From assembly GCF_000956465.1 (NCBI RefSeq), contig NZ_JYJA01000041.1, positions 305,678 through 369,677 on the forward strand: a stretch of DNA of 64,000 nucleotides, written 5' to 3'. The position numbers and the translations under genes are program-made. Below, piece after piece: positions 53,335 through 62,447 of this stretch. The DNA is from Microbacterium trichothecenolyticum. Its GTDB lineage: Bacteria; Actinomycetota; Actinomycetes; Actinomycetales; Microbacteriaceae. The notes below the pieces were generated by a model. It searched no databases and was not told the DNA's origin. It worked only from the letters and a program-made list of their open reading frames with translations. Positions within the stretch are counted from its first letter, which is position 1, and every line of letters starts with the position of its first letter.

Positions 53335-53707
53335 GGGATTTCACCCGCGCCAATCCCTTCGCCATGATGTGCTTGCCCGGCACCCATGTCAGCGGCCCGG
53401 TCGTGACACGGCGTGAGCCTTCGGCGCGCGTGATCCGTGTCGTGAAGTGGCCCCACTCGATCGACGCGGCCGCGGGGTCGTCCGCAACCACGAGACGGTC
53501 CATGACGGACCGGCCGGTGCCCTTCTCGCCGGGCACCTTGACCGTGCCGAGCTTGCGCATGTAATTCCCGGTGTCGACGTGCTGCGCGGCGACGGTGCGG
53601 ACCGATCGGAGCACCCGGCCTGCGGCCTGGCCCATGACGGCGTCCTCACCGCACATCTGCGCGACGGTGACGCGGTTCCGGCTTCTCAGCCAGACTCGAG
53701 AGGCCAT
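53327..53707 (-). CDS. HK97-gp10-like head-tail connector / neck protein
   Basis: 126-aa basic protein (RVWLRSRNRVTV, VRTVAAQHVDTGNYMRKL, TRITRAEGSRRV). Position between the connector and the tail terminator plus size and charge suit the gp10/neck family. The start codon overlaps the upstream stop by 1 bp (TAATG). Confidence 0.72.
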   Translation of the reverse strand: MASRVWLRSRNRVTVAQMCGEDAVMGQAAGRVLRSVRTVAAQHVDTGNYMRKLGTVKVPGEKGTGRSVMDRLVVADDPAAASIEWGHFTTRITRAEGSRRVTTGPLTWVPGKHIMAKGLARVKSLD

Positions 53708-54063
53708 TACCCACCGTCCTTCCCGATCCACTTCACGGTGACCCGCCAGTGGCTCGTCTTCCGCGAGAGCTTGAAGTGCTGAGGGACGCCGACCGTCTCG
53801 TAGACGCCACCGTCGAAGATCACGTGCGAGTTGATGTCGCCCGGCCAGGTGCGGGAGCGGATGACGAGCATGTTGGTGACCTGGATGCCGAGCGCCTGCG
53901 ACTCTTCGGCCGCGGACCACTCACGCACGGGCTCGCTCAGACAGCGGACTTCGATCCGCTCGCCGACGGGGAGGGTGACCCGCCCGCCTTCGGCATCGCG
54001 AGTCGTCTCCCGGTTCTGCACGAGCACGGTGTGCGCGGCGCGGTCCCCGAGAAGCCGGCTCAT
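53707..54063 (-). CDS. Head-tail adaptor (stopper-like) protein
   Basis: 118-aa beta-rich protein (HTVLVQNRETTRDAEG, DINSHVIFDGGVYETVGVP, SHWRVTVKWIG) typical of head-closure adaptors (gp16/FII-type). ATGA overlap with the upstream gene. Confidence 0.72.
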   Translation of the reverse strand: MSRLLGDRAAHTVLVQNRETTRDAEGGRVTLPVGERIEVRCLSEPVREWSAAEESQALGIQVTNMLVIRSRTWPGDINSHVIFDGGVYETVGVPQHFKLSRKTSHWRVTVKWIGKDGG

Positions 54064-54470
54064 CGCGTGCGCCCGGGCTCGTGCCGTCCGATCGTCGCGG
54101 TCCCGATCACGTTCGACTGCTTCGGGTGCACGCCGGTGAGGTCACGCACGTCGTCATCGGTGAACCAGATCGTGCCGGACGCCACGGCCGCGTTCACCTC
54201 GTAGCCGTACTGGCCGGCGTTCTCGCGGCGGAAGCCGTCGACGTTCGACCACACGCGCGCGGCGATGCGGATGACGGTCGCGGTGTAGAGCCGTTCGGTC
54301 AGCCGGCCGCTCGCGAGCCTCGCGGCCACGAGCGACCCGTACCGGTCGGCGATCATGTCGACGACCTCCCCGAGCTTGCCTTGGAGGTAGGCGACGTCGA
54401 AGTCGTCGATGTCGCCCGCCCAGTACTTCGGGATCTCGTCGGCGCTCACTTCGGGGAGGGTCGTCGCCAT
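54060..54470 (-). CDS. Head-tail connector (adaptor gp15/gp19-like)
   Basis: 136-aa mostly helical protein (AYLQGKLGEVVDMIADRYG, LYTATVIRIAARVWSN) ending in a flexible basic tail. It is the first of the connector genes after the head genes, the usual place of the portal-bound adaptor. TVIRIAARVWSNVDGFRREN is typical of the Gp19/Gp15/Gp42 family. Confidence 0.75.
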   Translation of the reverse strand: MATTLPEVSADEIPKYWAGDIDDFDVAYLQGKLGEVVDMIADRYGSLVAARLASGRLTERLYTATVIRIAARVWSNVDGFRRENAGQYGYEVNAAVASGTIWFTDDDVRDLTGVHPKQSNVIGTATIGRHEPGRTR

Positions 54471-54474
54471 GTCG

Positions 54475-54999
54475 TTACTCCTGTGCGTCTTCGATCAGAG
54501 CGGCGAGCTCGTCGTCGGTGTTCTCGCGGTCGAACTCGATGCCGAGCTCCTTGGCCTTGTCCTCGAGCGCGGCGCGGTCGCCGTCCTCGTCGTCACCGGA
54601 TGCCGGCTCGCCGGAAGGCGTGCCTTCGGTGATGACCGGCGCGAGTTCGGCCTGCTTCGCGGCGATGCGCTCCGCGAGTTCCTTCTTCGAGCCGCCGGTC
54701 GGCAGTCCGAGCTGCTTCGCCTGCGCCTTGAGTTCAGCCTGCGAGGGCTGCTTGACCGGTGCCGACGGTGTCTCGGTGGACTGCCCGCCACTGTCGCCCG
54801 AATTGACGGGCGGCGGTGTCGTCTCGGTCGACGTCTCGGTCGACTCGGACTCACCGCCCTCGAACAGTGCGGGGTTCGTGACCAGGCTGTCGGCCCAGTC
54901 GGGCACGACGTCGCCGGCCGCGAGCGTGATGTACTCGCCGGCGTCGGACAGCAGATGAACGACACCGGACTTGATGATCTTGGGGTTGGGGGTTCCCAT
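54475..54999 (-). CDS. Head-associated protein with two SAP/HeH-type helical motifs
   Basis: 174-aa protein. N-terminal beta part (PKIIKSGVVHLLSDAGEYIT), a Ser/Thr/Glu/Pro-rich linker, then a SAP-like helix pair (LKAQAKQLGLPTGGSKKEL) and a second HeH-like motif (LEDKAKELGIEFDRENTDDE). Such motifs bind DNA or fold as small helix hairpins. Between capsid and connectors; could be an auxiliary head protein. AAGGAGG lies 8 nt from the start. Confidence 0.7.
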   Translation of the reverse strand: MGTPNPKIIKSGVVHLLSDAGEYITLAAGDVVPDWADSLVTNPALFEGGESESTETSTETTPPPVNSGDSGGQSTETPSAPVKQPSQAELKAQAKQLGLPTGGSKKELAERIAAKQAELAPVITEGTPSGEPASGDDEDGDRAALEDKAKELGIEFDRENTDDELAALIEDAQE

Positions 55000-55067
55000 T
55001 TCGCAGACCTCCTTGGGGTCTCAGGGAAGAGGGGGCAGGGCCCGAGGGCCCCACCCCCTCATCCGGA

Positions 55068-56066
55068 TCAGAACGCGTCGAGGACGGCCGTGTTGTCGGG
55101 CGAGGTGAGCGTCGGGAGCAGGATGCCGCCGACGTACACGTCGTAGCCGGACGGGTCGCTGGACGCGATCGCGCCCGAGAACAGGCCGGGGGCGTCGCTG
55201 TTGCCGATGCCGTTCTCCGACTCGATCGCCTCGGTGGTGACACCGATCTCGGTCGTGCCGACCTGCGAGCCCGAGATGAGGATGACCTTGTCCGCGGCGA
55301 ACAGGGGCACCTCCGTGCCCGTGGTGTCGGGAACGGTGTCCTCGTCGACGACGACCTGGCCGAAGCCCTCCGAGCCGAGGAACGAGATGACGTCGTCCGA
55401 CGACACGCGGCTCGGGAGGTCCGAGCCCTTGCCGAGAATGAGCTTCATCAGGTCGACGTTCCGCTGCAGGTAGCCGAGCGTGACGCGGCTGAGGATCGTC
55501 TGCGAGACGCGCTTGCCGAGCACGTTGCGCAGAGCCTCGAGGTCGCTGATCGGCAGCGACGCCGCCGTGTTCGACCAGACCGTCGCGGCGTTGGCCTTGA
55601 GGCCCGCCTTGCGGCCGAAGTCGATGTCGAGCTGCAGGCCGCGCTCAGCGAGCGTGATCTTGCCGTCGACGATCGCCTGCGCCGCCGCGATGATGATGCG
55701 GAACGCGATCGACTGCGCGTTCGCGATCGCGTACTGCTCGAACTTCTGGCCGATCGCGTCGTCCTGGCCCATGAGCTTGAGCTGCGTGTACTCGTCGACG
55801 TGCATCCGGATCGACGTGGGGGGCAGCGAGCCCTTGGCCGTCTGGCCGGTGCCGAGGCGGTTGACCATCGACTCGGCGTTGAACGCGCGGAACTTCGCGG
55901 CCGGAGGCAGCGGAGCCGAACCCACGTTGAACGAGTAGTCGAGGGTGAAGTTCTCGACGGCCGGGAGCAGGCCCGAGACGCGGAAGCGCTCGAACTCGGC
56001 GTCGAATGCACCGCGCGCGATGCCGGTCAGCTGACCGGGCGTGCGGAAGTTCTTGGTGAACGGCAT
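55068..56066 (-). CDS. Major capsid protein (gpE/HK97-fold family)
   Basis: 332-aa capsid subunit. TRPGQ-like start RTPGQLTGIARGAFDAEFERF, KGSLPPTSIRMHVDEY, a central region with LPISDLEALRNVLG, and a C-terminal part with TVPDTTGTEVPLFAADKVILI match the phage major capsid protein E family. Follows the decoration-protein gene, the normal order in lambda-like head modules. Confidence 0.9.
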   Translation of the reverse strand: MPFTKNFRTPGQLTGIARGAFDAEFERFRVSGLLPAVENFTLDYSFNVGSAPLPPAAKFRAFNAESMVNRLGTGQTAKGSLPPTSIRMHVDEYTQLKLMGQDDAIGQKFEQYAIANAQSIAFRIIIAAAQAIVDGKITLAERGLQLDIDFGRKAGLKANAATVWSNTAASLPISDLEALRNVLGKRVSQTILSRVTLGYLQRNVDLMKLILGKGSDLPSRVSSDDVISFLGSEGFGQVVVDEDTVPDTTGTEVPLFAADKVILISGSQVGTTEIGVTTEAIESENGIGNSDAPGLFSGAIASSDPSGYDVYVGGILLPTLTSPDNTAVLDAF

Positions 56067-56069
56067 GGA

Positions 56070-56510
56070 TCAGTCCTCCACGTAGATGTAGGAGCCGGTC
56101 ACGGCCTCGGCGGCACCGAGCGTCGTCCGCTGCGCCACGACGGGCAGGAGCGACGGGTTGATGACGCCGTGGATGAGACGGGCGAAGGTGGGCTTGGCGG
56201 TTGCCGGGGTCGCGCCGAGGGCGATGCCCTCGTCGTCGTTGATGAAGCCGGCGAGCTTCCGGCGGGGGTCACCCGCGGAGCCGGCGGTCGAGTCGTACGG
56301 CCCGTACAGACCCGAGGCGAGCTTCGCGACCGCGACACCCGAGGGGATGACGTTGTCGGTACGGCCGCCGAGGTTGTAGTGCGTGCCCGCGGTGAACGCG
56401 GTCGGGTCGAGCTGACCCGAACGCGCGCTGTCCTGGCCGTGCTTGCCGGCGCGCCACTGCGTGTCCACGGGGACACCGGTGACGGCCTTCGAAACCGAGA
56501 AATCGGTCAT
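56070..56510 (-). CDS. Head decoration protein
   Basis: 146-aa protein with the features of lambda gpD-like decorators: HYNLGGRTDNVIPSGVAVAK, RKLAGFINDDEGIA and an all-beta C-terminus. Stop is 3 bp before the capsid start, so co-translated. Stabilises the capsid lattice after expansion. Confidence 0.82.
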   Translation of the reverse strand: MTDFSVSKAVTGVPVDTQWRAGKHGQDSARSGQLDPTAFTAGTHYNLGGRTDNVIPSGVAVAKLASGLYGPYDSTAGSAGDPRRKLAGFINDDEGIALGATPATAKPTFARLIHGVINPSLLPVVAQRTTLGAAEAVTGSYIYVED

Positions 56511-56534
56511 GGCTGATGCCTTTCTGTGAGGTTG

Positions 56535-57254
56535 TTACTTGGTCTTCTTGCCGAGGCGTTCGCGCGTCTGCTTGCGCGCCTCGGCGATCGACGTGGCGGC
56601 AGGCGGCGTCGTTGACTGGCGGCCGTACAGCGTCGCCAGCACGTCACCGCCCTCGCCGTTGCCCTCGCCTGCCGACGGAGCGACGGAGGCGGCGAACTGA
56701 GCGACGAGCGCGGGGTCGATGTCCTTGTCGGCGTTCAGGAACCGCGTGGGGTCCGTGAACTGCAGGGCGCCCTTCACCCGGTTCAGCGCGTCCTCGGGCT
56801 TCTCCCCCGGCTTGATCGTCAGAGCGACGAGTTGGCCGGCGATCGCTTCGCCGAGGTACTTCTGCTGGCCGGTTGCCTCGCCGGCGGCGCGAGCCGCCTG
56901 CTCGGCGCGCTGCGCCTCTTCCCGTGCGCGCTCCGCGTCGCTGAGCGCGGCGAGGCGTGCCTGCTCCGCGGTGCCGACCGTGGTGGACACGGCGTCGAAC
57001 TCGCCGAGGCCCTTCCACTGCGAGAGTTCGCGGTCCTTGCTCTCCGAGTCCTTCTGGAAGCCCTTCGACTTCCGCCGCCAGTAGGCAGCCTGCTCCGCGT
57101 CGGTCATGTCGTCGGTCTTCGTGCCGGACGGATAGCCGTACTTCTCGCGGAACTGCTCGGGCGTCAGCGACGAATCGTCACCGCCACCGCCGCCGGCGTC
57201 GGGGCCGACGAACATGAGCCAGGGCCGCATCATGCGGCGCGAAAGGGTGGACAT
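56535..57254 (-). CDS. Scaffolding protein
   Basis: 239-aa charged helical protein. N-terminal Gly-rich GPDAGGGGGDDSS, middle helix with AERAREEAQRAEQAARAAG (~108-126) and basic C-terminus (ARKQTRERLGKKTK) that can bind capsid subunits. Position before decoration and capsid is diagnostic. GGAGG precedes the ATG at 57254; an in-frame opening upstream is antisense artefact. Confidence 0.83.
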   Translation of the reverse strand: MSTLSRRMMRPWLMFVGPDAGGGGGDDSSLTPEQFREKYGYPSGTKTDDMTDAEQAAYWRRKSKGFQKDSESKDRELSQWKGLGEFDAVSTTVGTAEQARLAALSDAERAREEAQRAEQAARAAGEATGQQKYLGEAIAGQLVALTIKPGEKPEDALNRVKGALQFTDPTRFLNADKDIDPALVAQFAASVAPSAGEGNGEGGDVLATLYGRQSTTPPAATSIAEARKQTRERLGKKTK

Positions 57255-57325
57255 GGAGGAACCTCCGGGTGTTGTGGTGTCACCCCAGAACGGGGTGTGC
57301 CCGCGGAACGCGGTACGTGTGTGGA

Positions 57326-58369
57326 TCAGGCCCCGTGGGCCTGCGCGCGCGCGATGAGCGCGCGGTGGTAGCCGATCGCCTTGTCGAAGTCGGCGACCTT
57401 CGTCGGCGTGCTCGACGCCGTCATGCTCACGAGGTCGCGGCCTTCGCGGCGCGCGTCCTCGAGCGTGAGGATCGCCTTCTCCGACGTGGCGCGCATCGCC
57501 GACCAGTTGGTGCGGTTGCTCGTCTTCGACGGCCGCCGATACGGCGTGAACGATTGCCCGCGCTTTGACTGGCGCTCGGCCTTGTCGAACGTCTTGAACT
57601 CGTTCCCGTCGCGCACGAGGATCGGCCCGAGCTCGCCGTTCTCGCGGACGACGACGCGGGTGCGCTGAAGTGCCTCGGCGAAGTTCCCACCGGCGGCCTC
57701 GTAGATCGCGTCGAGGTCTTCGCGGTTCAGGCTGAGCCCGGGGTCGGCGTCCGCGGTGATCGCTGCGGTGTCGCAGACGCACCCGTTGTGCAGCTCGAGC
57801 AGATCGCCGGTGTGGTACGTCCGGTCGGCCGCGACGATGCACAGACCGCACGGGCCGTACTTCGTCAGGTCGGGTCGGAGGATGCGCCGGTAGCCGGTGA
57901 CCTTCGGTGCGGCCTGGTGGATGATCGACTTCTCGTCGCGGATGGTCGCGACCGCGTCCATCTCGACGATCTTCGTCATCCGCTCGACGAGCACCGCTTC
58001 CGCCTGCTCGGGCGTCGCGCCCTGGCGCAGAGCGTGCTCGGCCTGCCGCGCCGGCCTCTTGTAGACCTCCACGATCGGGGTTCCCGATCGCGGGTACAGG
58101 TCTTGGAGGTCCGGCAACTTCTCCGGGAGCGCATCGAGCGCGCGAAGCTGCTCGATCACCTCGGCGCGAGCCCACCGCCGGACCTGCGCGAGCGCGAGGT
58201 CGACGTCGACGGCGGACTGCGCCGCGGAGGCGTTCACGAGGTCGGGCCGGTTCGCGGCCCACGAGAACGGCACCCAGATTCCGAGCATCACCCGAAGCAG
58301 AGTCGCGACGAGCGACGCCTGCTTCTCCTGGTGCACGCGGATGATCGCGTCAAGCTGCGTTGGTGTCAC
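57326..58369 (-). CDS. MuF/SPP1-gp7-like minor head protein
   Basis: 347-aa protein from a GTG that overlaps the portal gene by 20 bp. Segments CGLC and CVC around residues 170-200 are the Cys cluster of the phage Mu F-like head protein family, injected with DNA or associated with portal. The last ~100 residues are basic and helical. No toxin domain was recognised at the C-terminus. Confidence 0.78.
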   Translation of the reverse strand: MTPTQLDAIIRVHQEKQASLVATLLRVMLGIWVPFSWAANRPDLVNASAAQSAVDVDLALAQVRRWARAEVIEQLRALDALPEKLPDLQDLYPRSGTPIVEVYKRPARQAEHALRQGATPEQAEAVLVERMTKIVEMDAVATIRDEKSIIHQAAPKVTGYRRILRPDLTKYGPCGLCIVAADRTYHTGDLLELHNGCVCDTAAITADADPGLSLNREDLDAIYEAAGGNFAEALQRTRVVVRENGELGPILVRDGNEFKTFDKAERQSKRGQSFTPYRRPSKTSNRTNWSAMRATSEKAILTLEDARREGRDLVSMTASSTPTKVADFDKAIGYHRALIARAQAHGA

Positions 58370-59765
58370 CGGACCCGGTCACCCCCGAAGCGCTGGCGGC
58401 CGCGAGCGCGGTCTGGAACATCTCGGTCGTGCGGTCCTGCTCGTCCTGGCGCTGCTGCGCCGGCGTCATCTCAAGCACTTCGCTGTTGATGTACCGCTGG
58501 GACGGCTTGCCGCCCATCTTCGCGACCGCTTCGGCCTTCTCGGCGAGGGTGGCCGGGCTGATCTTCCCGAACAGCACCTCGATCTCGGTCACGTCAGCGC
58601 GGATCGCGTCGCCGACCATCTCGAACGACTGGGCCATTGCCTGCGCGAGCGAGACTTCGGCCTGGTCGTTCATCGCCTGCACGGCGTGAATGAGCGGTTC
58701 CTTCGAGTTCTGCGATCCGGCCGCGGACTGGTTCGCGGACTCGCCGTCGAATATGTCCTGCGGCGTGCGGGTGTTCGACATGAGCACCTTGAGCTCGTCG
58801 CGCCGGTACGTGAAGATCGGCGTGATGTCGGTGAAGTTCGACTCCCAGACCTCCGAGCCGACCGGCAGGAGCCAGAGCGCCGCCGGACCCGCCTTGAAGA
58901 GCTCGTCGTAGTCGACCTTCTCGCCGGCCTGCGGGTGCCCCTCCGGGTAGAACTCGGGGAGGTTGCCCTTCACGCCACGCTGGCGGAACGCCTGCATCAC
59001 GATCAGGGTGATCGTGTTCAGCGTGATCTCGTTGATCCGGTCGACGCTGTCCAGGTGCTTCTCGTAGACCCCGAACCCGTCGACCGTCTGGTTCCGCTGC
59101 AACAGCGAATCGTTCGACACGTTCCGGACCGGACCGCCCGCCCACGACCAACCCTTGCCGGGATACCAGGGCGTTCCGTCCTGCATTAGCGTCGGAACGC
59201 GCGTGGGACGGAACGCGACCCGGAAGTACCCGGGGCGGTGCAGGACGATGACCTCGGCCTGAGCGATCGGGTCGAACCCGACCGTGATGCCGGCCTCCGT
59301 GAGCCACGGACGCAGCGCGTTCGGCTCGGTGATGGTCGTCCACCCGTTCCGCACGTTCCACAGCGGCCCATCGGCCGCCGGCATCGTGAGCAGGTACGAC
59401 TTCCCATAGTCCGCGGTGTCGTTGAAGAACTGGCGAGACTGCACCTTCATGCGGTTCCGCGTCCAGTGCTTCCATGCCGCGAGGTCGCCCGACTCGTCGC
59501 CGTCGGCGCCCGTGCGGAACCCGATGACACGCTGTCGGTCCGTCCGCGCGTCGCGGATCGTCTCGACGATGTGCAGCCGGGACCGCTTGAGCCACCGCAT
59601 GTACGACTCGCGCGTTCCGACGTCCCACGCGTTGTCGGGGAGCAACGCGTCACCGTCCCGGTAGCGTGTCAGCCGTCCCATGCGCGGGAGCCCGTTGCCG
59701 AGCTCGTTCGCGAGCCGCATGAGCCACCAGTCGTCGGTCCCCGGGATACCTGCCTCTGCGAGCAC
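58350..59765 (-). CDS. Portal protein
   Basis: 471-aa portal subunit (dodecameric ring through which DNA enters). Typical features: MRWLKRSRLHIVETIRDARTD region, NRMKVQSRQFFNDTADYGKS, SNTRTPQDIFDGESAN and a helical C-terminus with Gln-rich RQDEQDRTTEMFQ. GTG start at 59765 with AGGGGGT upstream. Located between terminase and MuF-like gene. Confidence 0.88.
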   Translation of the reverse strand: MLAEAGIPGTDDWWLMRLANELGNGLPRMGRLTRYRDGDALLPDNAWDVGTRESYMRWLKRSRLHIVETIRDARTDRQRVIGFRTGADGDESGDLAAWKHWTRNRMKVQSRQFFNDTADYGKSYLLTMPAADGPLWNVRNGWTTITEPNALRPWLTEAGITVGFDPIAQAEVIVLHRPGYFRVAFRPTRVPTLMQDGTPWYPGKGWSWAGGPVRNVSNDSLLQRNQTVDGFGVYEKHLDSVDRINEITLNTITLIVMQAFRQRGVKGNLPEFYPEGHPQAGEKVDYDELFKAGPAALWLLPVGSEVWESNFTDITPIFTYRRDELKVLMSNTRTPQDIFDGESANQSAAGSQNSKEPLIHAVQAMNDQAEVSLAQAMAQSFEMVGDAIRADVTEIEVLFGKISPATLAEKAEAVAKMGGKPSQRYINSEVLEMTPAQQRQDEQDRTTEMFQTALAAASASGVTGSGDTNAA

Positions 59766-59777
59766 GCCCGTACCCCC

Positions 59778-61535
59778 TTATCGAACTCGAGTGGGCACCC
59801 CCGTGGAGGTGTCCTTGAACTGCTTCTTGTAGCGAGCGCGGCCTTCGACGGCGAGGCACATGCCGACGGCGGCGTCCATCTTCTTGGCGGACCCCTTTCG
59901 GTCCTTGCCGATCACGTGACCGCCGGTCGACTTGTTCCACTTCTGCGCGTTCAGCACGTGCCGGCGCATCGCCTTGTGGTTGCCGTGGCGCAGCTCGCCG
60001 GTGATGATCGCCGTCTCGGTGCGCTCGACGACCTTCGCCATTTCGGTGTGCCGACTCGTCTCGAACGAGATCGGCTTCGACTCGGTCGCCTTGATGACGA
60101 GGTCGTCACCGAACGCCCTCTCCCACGAGTCGACGTAGTCGCGCCAGTGGGGCGGGTCGGCGAGGAACGCGACGACCTTGAACCGCTTGAACGTGTCGCG
60201 GACGAGCGCGTCGACCTCGGCGTGGTCGACCTGCCAGTCCTTCGCTTCCTTCGAGTCCGGGGCCTCCCAGATGCCGATGGGGAACACGTAGCCGTCGCTG
60301 ATGCGGCACCCGATGAGCACCGTCGCGTCGGACGTGAGGCCGCCGTCGAACCCGAGCGCGATCATCTCGCCGCGGCGCGGCGGGAGGATGCGGATGCGCT
60401 GGCCGACAGCCACCGCGGCCGCGCGAAGCTCGGCGAGCCCGATCTTGTCCCAGACCGTCGCCTTCATCCACGCGTTCTTGCCCTCGACGACGGCGTTGAA
60501 GAAGTACCGGCGTGTGTCCTGCTCGGACCGTCGCGGGTCGAAGAGGTCGTTGATGAGGTCTTCGGGGTCGTTCCACGCGATCGCGTCACCGAACGCCTCG
60601 ATGAACGCGGCCGTGAGACGAGCGATGTACTCGTCTTCCGTCTCCAACCGGTCGCCGCGGGGCTTCGTCTCGTCCTTGACACGGATCTTCTCGAGCGATT
60701 CGACATCGGCCCACCGGTGATCGAACAGCAGCGTCTTGTTCCGCGCCTTGCCCTCGGCGAGCATGTCGGCGAAGTAGTACGTGTCCTCTGCAGTCGACTC
60801 GGCACCGGGCTCGTACATCGTGGTCGTCTCGATGAACCACGTGCCCTCCTTGCGACGCTTGGAGAGGTTTCGCGTGACGGTGTCGTACATGCCGTGCAAC
60901 GTGTCGGTCGTGTACAGGTGCGTCTCGTCGAACACGGCGAACGTCTCGAGGCCACCGTCCTTCGACGCCGATCCGGCCGTCGACGGGATGATCGTTCCGC
61001 CCGACGCGAGGATGATCCGCGTCTTCCCCACGTCGAGCCCGTAGCCGGTCTTCAACTGGTAGAGCGGCGCGTCCTCGTTCGAGAGGTTGTAGTAGACGTT
61101 GTCGAAGACGTTGCCCGTCTGGCCCTCTTCGGTCGCCATGATCTTGATGACGGGGTTGACGACGGGCTTCCCCATCGGCTCGCCCGCCTTGTAGGTGTAC
61201 GTCTCGCCGAGGAACGTGTACTGCTCGCCGCCCTTCGCCCAGCCGGCGAACCGGGCCGGGCCGAACGCTTCGAACAGCACGAGCGCGCCGGCGATGCCGG
61301 ACTTGTCGGTGCCCTTCGGACGCGAGAAGAACGCGGACCAGTAGAGCCGCTTCCCGCGCTCGTCGTGCGCGTAGCAGTCGGCGATGAACCCGGTCGTTTC
61401 GAGGCCGTACTGGATCGGCTTGCCCTGCATTCCGCCGCGGCCGTGGACGACGAACGTCTCGATCCACCACACGGCGAGGAAGCCGAGCGAGCGCTTCCGG
61501 TCGTGCTTCGGGTGGTGGATCAGACGGCGAGGCAT
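59778..61535 (-). CDS. terL: Terminase large subunit
   Basis: 585-aa packaging motor. Walker-A-like SRPKGTDKSG at 71-80, Walker B VFDETHL at ~201-207, coupling motif region TTMYEP, and nuclease acid in GFDGGLTSDATV near residue 396, with a second in the C-terminal RNase-H-like fold (KKMDAAVGMC). The sequence ends with TGVPTRVR. Follows the small subunit by 1 bp. Confidence 0.93.
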   Translation of the reverse strand: MPRRLIHHPKHDRKRSLGFLAVWWIETFVVHGRGGMQGKPIQYGLETTGFIADCYAHDERGKRLYWSAFFSRPKGTDKSGIAGALVLFEAFGPARFAGWAKGGEQYTFLGETYTYKAGEPMGKPVVNPVIKIMATEEGQTGNVFDNVYYNLSNEDAPLYQLKTGYGLDVGKTRIILASGGTIIPSTAGSASKDGGLETFAVFDETHLYTTDTLHGMYDTVTRNLSKRRKEGTWFIETTTMYEPGAESTAEDTYYFADMLAEGKARNKTLLFDHRWADVESLEKIRVKDETKPRGDRLETEDEYIARLTAAFIEAFGDAIAWNDPEDLINDLFDPRRSEQDTRRYFFNAVVEGKNAWMKATVWDKIGLAELRAAAVAVGQRIRILPPRRGEMIALGFDGGLTSDATVLIGCRISDGYVFPIGIWEAPDSKEAKDWQVDHAEVDALVRDTFKRFKVVAFLADPPHWRDYVDSWERAFGDDLVIKATESKPISFETSRHTEMAKVVERTETAIITGELRHGNHKAMRRHVLNAQKWNKSTGGHVIGKDRKGSAKKMDAAVGMCLAVEGRARYKKQFKDTSTGVPTRVR

Positions 61536-61536
61536 G

Positions 61537-62031
61537 TCACGCTCCCAGTGCGGCTCGGCGCGCGTCGAGGTCGGTCACGTTGTTCGCGTGACCCTTCGCG
61601 CCGGCGGGATGCTGCTCGGGCGGAAGCTCCACCTCGAGGCGCAGTCGGAGACGGTCGGCGTAGGTCGCACCGAAGCTCGCGAGCCGGATGCGGATCTCGG
61701 CGAGTCGTTCGGTGTTCGTGCCACCGCTCATCCACGTGCGGTGATGCATGAGCGCGGTGTCGAGCATGTAGTCCCAGTCGACGTCGGTCACCATGCGGGT
61801 CGCCTGCGGCGAGGTCCGCCAGTTGTCCCACCAGCGCAGCGTGGCCGGGTGCCACTCTTCGCGCTCGGACTGCTCGGGGTCTTCCCATTGGCTCTTCGGC
61901 TTGAGTGGGAGGAAGTCTTCGGGGAGGTCGCGGAGGTCGAAGCCACCAACCTTCCCGTCGTTGCGGATCACGTCGCGCTGGACGTTGTCGCGAGCGCGCG
62001 ATCGCTTCTCGCTCGGAGGCGGGCCGGGCAC
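61537..62031 (-). CDS. terS: Terminase small subunit
   Basis: 164-aa protein. Pro-rich basic N-terminus (PGPPPSEKRSRARDN), then a helical region with LPLKPKSQWEDPEQSE, WWDNWRTSPQA, and LRLRLEVELPP, typical of phage terminase small subunits of the actinophage kind that recognise pac/cos. GTG start 62031 with GGGGGACT upstream. Confidence 0.82.
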   Translation of the reverse strand: MPGPPPSEKRSRARDNVQRDVIRNDGKVGGFDLRDLPEDFLPLKPKSQWEDPEQSEREEWHPATLRWWDNWRTSPQATRMVTDVDWDYMLDTALMHHRTWMSGGTNTERLAEIRIRLASFGATYADRLRLRLEVELPPEQHPAGAKGHANNVTDLDARRAALGA

Positions 62032-62032
62032 G

Positions 62033-62308
62033 TCAGTCCCCCACCGGGCCGCGCCGGCGCGGCGACGTCTTCATGAAGTCGCGGTGAAGCGCGTCGGCGG
62101 CTTCGTACGCTTTCGGGTCGCCGAGCGCGTGCGCGAGGTAGAACGCGTGGGTCGTGAAGTATTCGACGACGAGCGCGCCCGTCTTCGAGGTCTGATGCAT
62201 CGACAACGGTCGCGCGCCCTCAAGGGAGGGATGCCCGGCGATGAAGCTCTTGGCATCGTCGAGAGTCGTTCCGAGCACGGTGATGAGGCGAGGCTCGCGG
62301 TCGGTCAT
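62033..62308 (-). CDS. Small prophage protein, unknown function
   Basis: 91-aa soluble protein (TDREPRLITVLGTTLDDAKS, then HALGDPKAYEAADALHRDF). Ends 1 bp before the small terminase gene. ATG at 62308 has GGAG nine bases upstream; an in-frame ATG at 62323 lacks a binding site. Function unknown; co-transcribed with packaging genes. Confidence 0.65.
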   Translation of the reverse strand: MTDREPRLITVLGTTLDDAKSFIAGHPSLEGARPLSMHQTSKTGALVVEYFTTHAFYLAHALGDPKAYEAADALHRDFMKTSPRRRGPVGD

Positions 62309-62366
62309 TTCGGGTGTCTCCATCCAGAACGGAAGCCCGCGCCGGAACGGCTACGGGGCGAGACGC

Positions 62367-62398
62367 CGAGAGGCGCACCCTGTGGGGCGCGCCTCTCG
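62367..62398 (-). terminator. Hairpin between accessory genes and packaging operon
   Basis: 10-bp perfect stem CGAGAGGCGC/GCGCCTCTCG with a 12-nt loop, in the 139-bp gap after the HExxH gene and before the 62308 start. Confidence 0.6.
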
Positions 62399-62447
62399 CA
62401 CGTTGGGGACGCTGAATGTGTGGGCTCAGCGGCCGAAGCCTGTCGTG

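Noticed and set aside
57326..58369. Polymorphic-toxin C-terminus on the MuF-like protein
   Set aside because: Toxin-bearing MuF proteins are usually longer and end with a recognisable toxin domain; this one ends in a short basic helical region.
59238..61751. 837-aa open frame on the + strand opposite the large terminase
   Set aside because: It is antisense to a clear terminase with Walker and nuclease motifs. In high-GC DNA the opposite strand is often open; composition is Arg/Asp/Val-rich with no domain.
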